Part shown: positions 6,990 to 8,514 of the stretch, in pieces
How the letters are laid out: the number at the start of each line of letters is the position of its first letter
Numbering within the stretch: the first letter of the stretch is position 1
Assembly (NCBI GenBank): GCA_903844785.1
Contig: CAIMVB010000384.1
Span: 1-8,514 of the forward strand
Reading direction: 5' to 3'
DNA from: an uncultured Rhodospirillales bacterium
Lineage (GTDB): Bacteria; Pseudomonadota; Alphaproteobacteria; Acetobacterales; Acetobacteraceae
DNA: 8,514 nt
The notes under the pieces: generated by a model
What the model was told of the DNA's origin: nothing
Database searches by the model: none
What the model saw: the letters and a program-made list of their open reading frames with translations, nothing else
Made by a program: the position numbers and the translations under genes

Positions 6990-7444
6990 GCGATCTTTCC
7001 CATCTGACCCAACTCGGCCAGGCCGCCCAACAACCGCAAAGCCCGGAACAGGCGGTGCTGGAACGCGTGGGCAATCCGCATCCCGCGCTGCGCTATTGCA
7101 TCCGCTTTACCGCACCGGAATTCACCTCACTCTGCCCGCTCACGGGGCAGCCGGATTTCGCGCATCTGGTGATTGATTACGTGCCGGATGCCTGGATTGT
7201 GGAAAGCAAATCGCTCAAGCTTTATTTGGCGTCTTTCCGCAATCACGGCGCTTTCCATGAAGCCTGTACGCTAGATATCGCGCAACGCCTGATGGGGCTG
7301 CTTTCCCCGCATTGGCTGCGCATCGGTGGCTATTGGTATCCGCGCGGCGGCATTCCCATCGATGTCTTCTGGCAAAGCGGTGCGCCGCCTGAAGCGGTGT
7401 GGATTCCGGCGCAGGAAGTGCAGCCCTATCGTGGACGCGGCTGA
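6986..7444 (+). CDS. queF: preQ1 synthase (NADPH-dependent 7-cyano-7-deazaguanine reductase) QueF
   Basis: Reduces the nitrile of preQ0 to the aminomethyl group of preQ1 with two NADPH, a four-electron step. At 152 residues it is the short, single-domain (type I, tunnelling-fold) form. The nucleophilic Cys is C50 in [12 protein letters not shown] (48-59), with the proton-donor Asp at D57. The family's QueF motif ESKSLKLY is at 73-80, with E73 binding the substrate, followed by [10 protein letters not shown] (83-92). The ATG overlaps the tgt stop as ATGA and has AAGGAG 8 bases upstream. Its 3' end overlaps the proposed queG start by 14 bases. It supplies the substrate for Tgt from the product of QueC, which is encoded two genes downstream. 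Confidence 0.97.
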   Translation: MSDLSHLTQLGQAAQQPQSPEQAVLERVGNPHPALRYCIRFTAPEFTSLCPLTGQPDFAHLVIDYVPDAWIVESKSLKLYLASFRNHGAFHEACTLDIAQRLMGLLSPHWLRIGGYWYPRGGIPIDVFWQSGAPPEAVWIPAQEVQPYRGRG

Positions 7445-8468
7445 CGCTATCAGGGCAGAGGCCACGCGCCTCGGCTTCGATGCCATTGGCTTCGCGCCCG
7501 CGCGCCTTGGGCCGGAGATACGAGAACGGCTTCAGGCATTTTTGGCGGATGGCATGCATGGCGGCATGGGCTGGATGGAAGCCCGTGCGGATCAACGCGC
7601 CGATCCCTGCGCGCTTTGGCCGGAAGCGCGCAGCGTAATTGCGCTTGGCCTTTCCTACGCGCCCGAAACCGATCCGCTGGAAAGCCTGGCATGGCGGGAC
7701 CGCGCCACCATCAGTGTTTATGCGCGCAACCGCGATTACCATGATGTGGTCAAGAAACGCCTGAAGGCTTTGGCGCGCTGGATCGTGGCGCAATATGCGG
7801 ATGCGGGTGTCAAGGTTTTTGTTGATACCGCGCCGGTGATGGAAAAGCCGCTCGCGCAGCAAGCGGGCTTGGGCTGGCAGGGCAAGCATACCAATCTTGT
7901 CTCCCGCAGCCATGGTTCCTGGCTATTCCTGGGTGAGATTTACACCACTTTGGATCTGCGCCCAGACGCGAGTGAGGTTGATCATTGCGGCACTTGCACG
8001 CGCTGCCTGGATATCTGCCCAACGCGCGCCTTTCCCGCGCCTTATCGCTTGGATGCGCGGCGCTGCATTTCCTACCTGACGATCGAACATCACGGCCCGA
8101 TCCCTGAGGAATTTCGCAAGCCTATGGGCAATCGCATCTATGGCTGCGATGATTGCCTTGCGGTCTGCCCCTGGAATAAATTCGCGGGCGTGCATCAGGA
8201 ACCCGCCTTTGCGCCGCGCGCCGAACTCACCGCGCCAAGGCTTGCCGCATTGGCGGCGTTGGATGATGCAGCTTTCCGCGCATTATTTTCCGGCAGCCCC
8301 ATCAAGCGCATCGGGCGCAATCGCTTCATCCGCAATGTGCTGATTGCGATCGGCAATTCCGCCACACCCAGCCTAAGGGAAAGCGCGCAAACGCTTTGTG
8401 CGGATACTGACCCCGTGGTGGCGGAAGCCGCAGCTTGGGCCGTAGCGCAATTGGGTCAAACCGCATGA
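7431..8468 (+). CDS. queG: Epoxyqueuosine reductase QueG
   Basis: Cobalamin- and iron-sulfur-dependent enzyme that removes the epoxide oxygen of epoxyqueuosine in tRNA, the last step to queuosine. From the GTG start it has 345 residues. The cobalamin-binding N-terminal part includes the likely catalytic Asp at D132 in [20 protein letters not shown] (131-150). Two 4Fe-4S clusters are supplied by C186, C189, C192, C196 ([12 protein letters not shown]), C212 and C239, C242, C246 ([11 protein letters not shown]). A C-terminal HEAT-like stretch ([10 protein letters not shown] and [12 protein letters not shown]) is typical of the longer QueG proteins. GTG at 7431 is chosen because family-like sequence begins there and no in-frame ATG follows before conserved sequence; AGGAAG lies about 12 bases upstream, a loose fit. 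The frame is open further upstream, but that would overlap queF by over 100 bases. The TGA overlaps the queC ATG as ATGA. Confidence 0.95.
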   Translation: MDAADAIRAEATRLGFDAIGFAPARLGPEIRERLQAFLADGMHGGMGWMEARADQRADPCALWPEARSVIALGLSYAPETDPLESLAWRDRATISVYARNRDYHDVVKKRLKALARWIVAQYADAGVKVFVDTAPVMEKPLAQQAGLGWQGKHTNLVSRSHGSWLFLGEIYTTLDLRPDASEVDHCGTCTRCLDICPTRAFPAPYRLDARRCISYLTIEHHGPIPEEFRKPMGNRIYGCDDCLAVCPWNKFAGVHQEPAFAPRAELTAPRLAALAALDDAAFRALFSGSPIKRIGRNRFIRNVLIAIGNSATPSLRESAQTLCADTDPVVAEAAAWAVAQLGQTA

Positions 8469-8514
8469 CGCAAGAAAAAGCCCTGGTCCTTTTCAGCGGC
8501 GGGCAGGATTCCGC
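8465..8514 (+). CDS. queC: 7-cyano-7-deazaguanine synthase QueC (partial, N-terminus only)
   Basis: Only 16 codons and two bases lie in the window, but they read [16 protein letters not shown], with the first hydrophobic strand and the PP-loop ATP-binding signature SGGQDS (11-16) exactly as QueC proteins begin. QueC converts 7-carboxy-7-deazaguanine to preQ0 with ATP and ammonia. The ATG overlaps the queG stop as ATGA, and no clear Shine-Dalgarno sequence precedes it, so its translation is probably coupled to queG. Other PP-loop enzymes share the SGG-x-DS motif, but the position in this operon makes QueC by far the likeliest. Confidence 0.92.
   Translation, partial: MTQEKALVLFSGGQDS

Noticed and set aside
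7326..7430. Upstream ATG that would lengthen QueG by 35 residues
   Set aside because: It would overlap queF by over 100 bases and adds Arg-rich, non-family sequence; QueG-like sequence begins at the GTG at 7431.
7215..7913. 232-codon minus-strand frame across queF and queG
   Set aside because: Lies opposite two clear enzymes with intact motifs, and its translation resembles no family.
1..8514. Mobile elements, CRISPR arrays, tRNA genes, phage or defence genes
   Set aside because: No transposase, integrase, direct-repeat array, tRNA cloverleaf or defence domain was seen. Genes are contiguous with uniform GC-rich codon use.

Overview
This window looks like chromosomal DNA from a GC-rich alphaproteobacterium. 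The family-level guess is Acetobacteraceae (Roseomonas-like). That guess rests on GC-rich codon use, a stand-alone TctC/Bug-type solute-binding protein and the order of the queuosine genes; it is inference, since no rRNA or marker gene is present. Genes are packed tightly. The longest stretch without a gene is about 117 bases, and no tRNA, rRNA, IS element, CRISPR array or prophage gene was seen.

Left block (1-4680). A leftward, translationally coupled set of three genes begins at 3133: a thiamine-diphosphate enzyme of the acetolactate-synthase-like superfamily, a 3-hydroxyacyl-CoA-dehydrogenase-family oxidoreductase, and an SDR oxidoreductase cut by the left edge. Across a 77-base gap lies a divergent gene for a periplasmic TctC/Bug substrate-binding protein, with no TctA or TctB membrane partner in view. 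It converges, with only 3 bases between the stop codons, on a leftward gene for a carboxymuconolactone-decarboxylase-family protein. Together these read as a small catabolic cassette for an unidentified organic acid or hydroxy/keto compound: capture by the binding protein, C-C bond chemistry on a 2-keto compound by the ThDP enzyme, and NAD(P)-linked oxidoreduction by the other two. The substrate cannot be read from the sequence.

Right block (4681-8514). A rightward operon, queA-tgt-queF-queG-queC, carries most of the pathway to queuosine, the modified base at the wobble position (34) of GUN-anticodon tRNAs. QueC (start only, cut by the right edge) makes preQ0. QueF reduces it to preQ1, Tgt inserts preQ1 into tRNA, QueA adds the epoxycyclopentane from SAM, and QueG reduces epoxyqueuosine to queuosine. 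Four of the five genes have complete coding regions with key residues in place, and all junctions overlap (ATGA at three, 14 bases at queF/queG). The earlier steps (folE, queD, queE) are not in the window.

No clearly undescribed system is present. The least understood parts are the left cassette, whose dehydrogenase has an Asp where the family's catalytic Glu sits, and the missing ATG-plus-Shine-Dalgarno start of queA.
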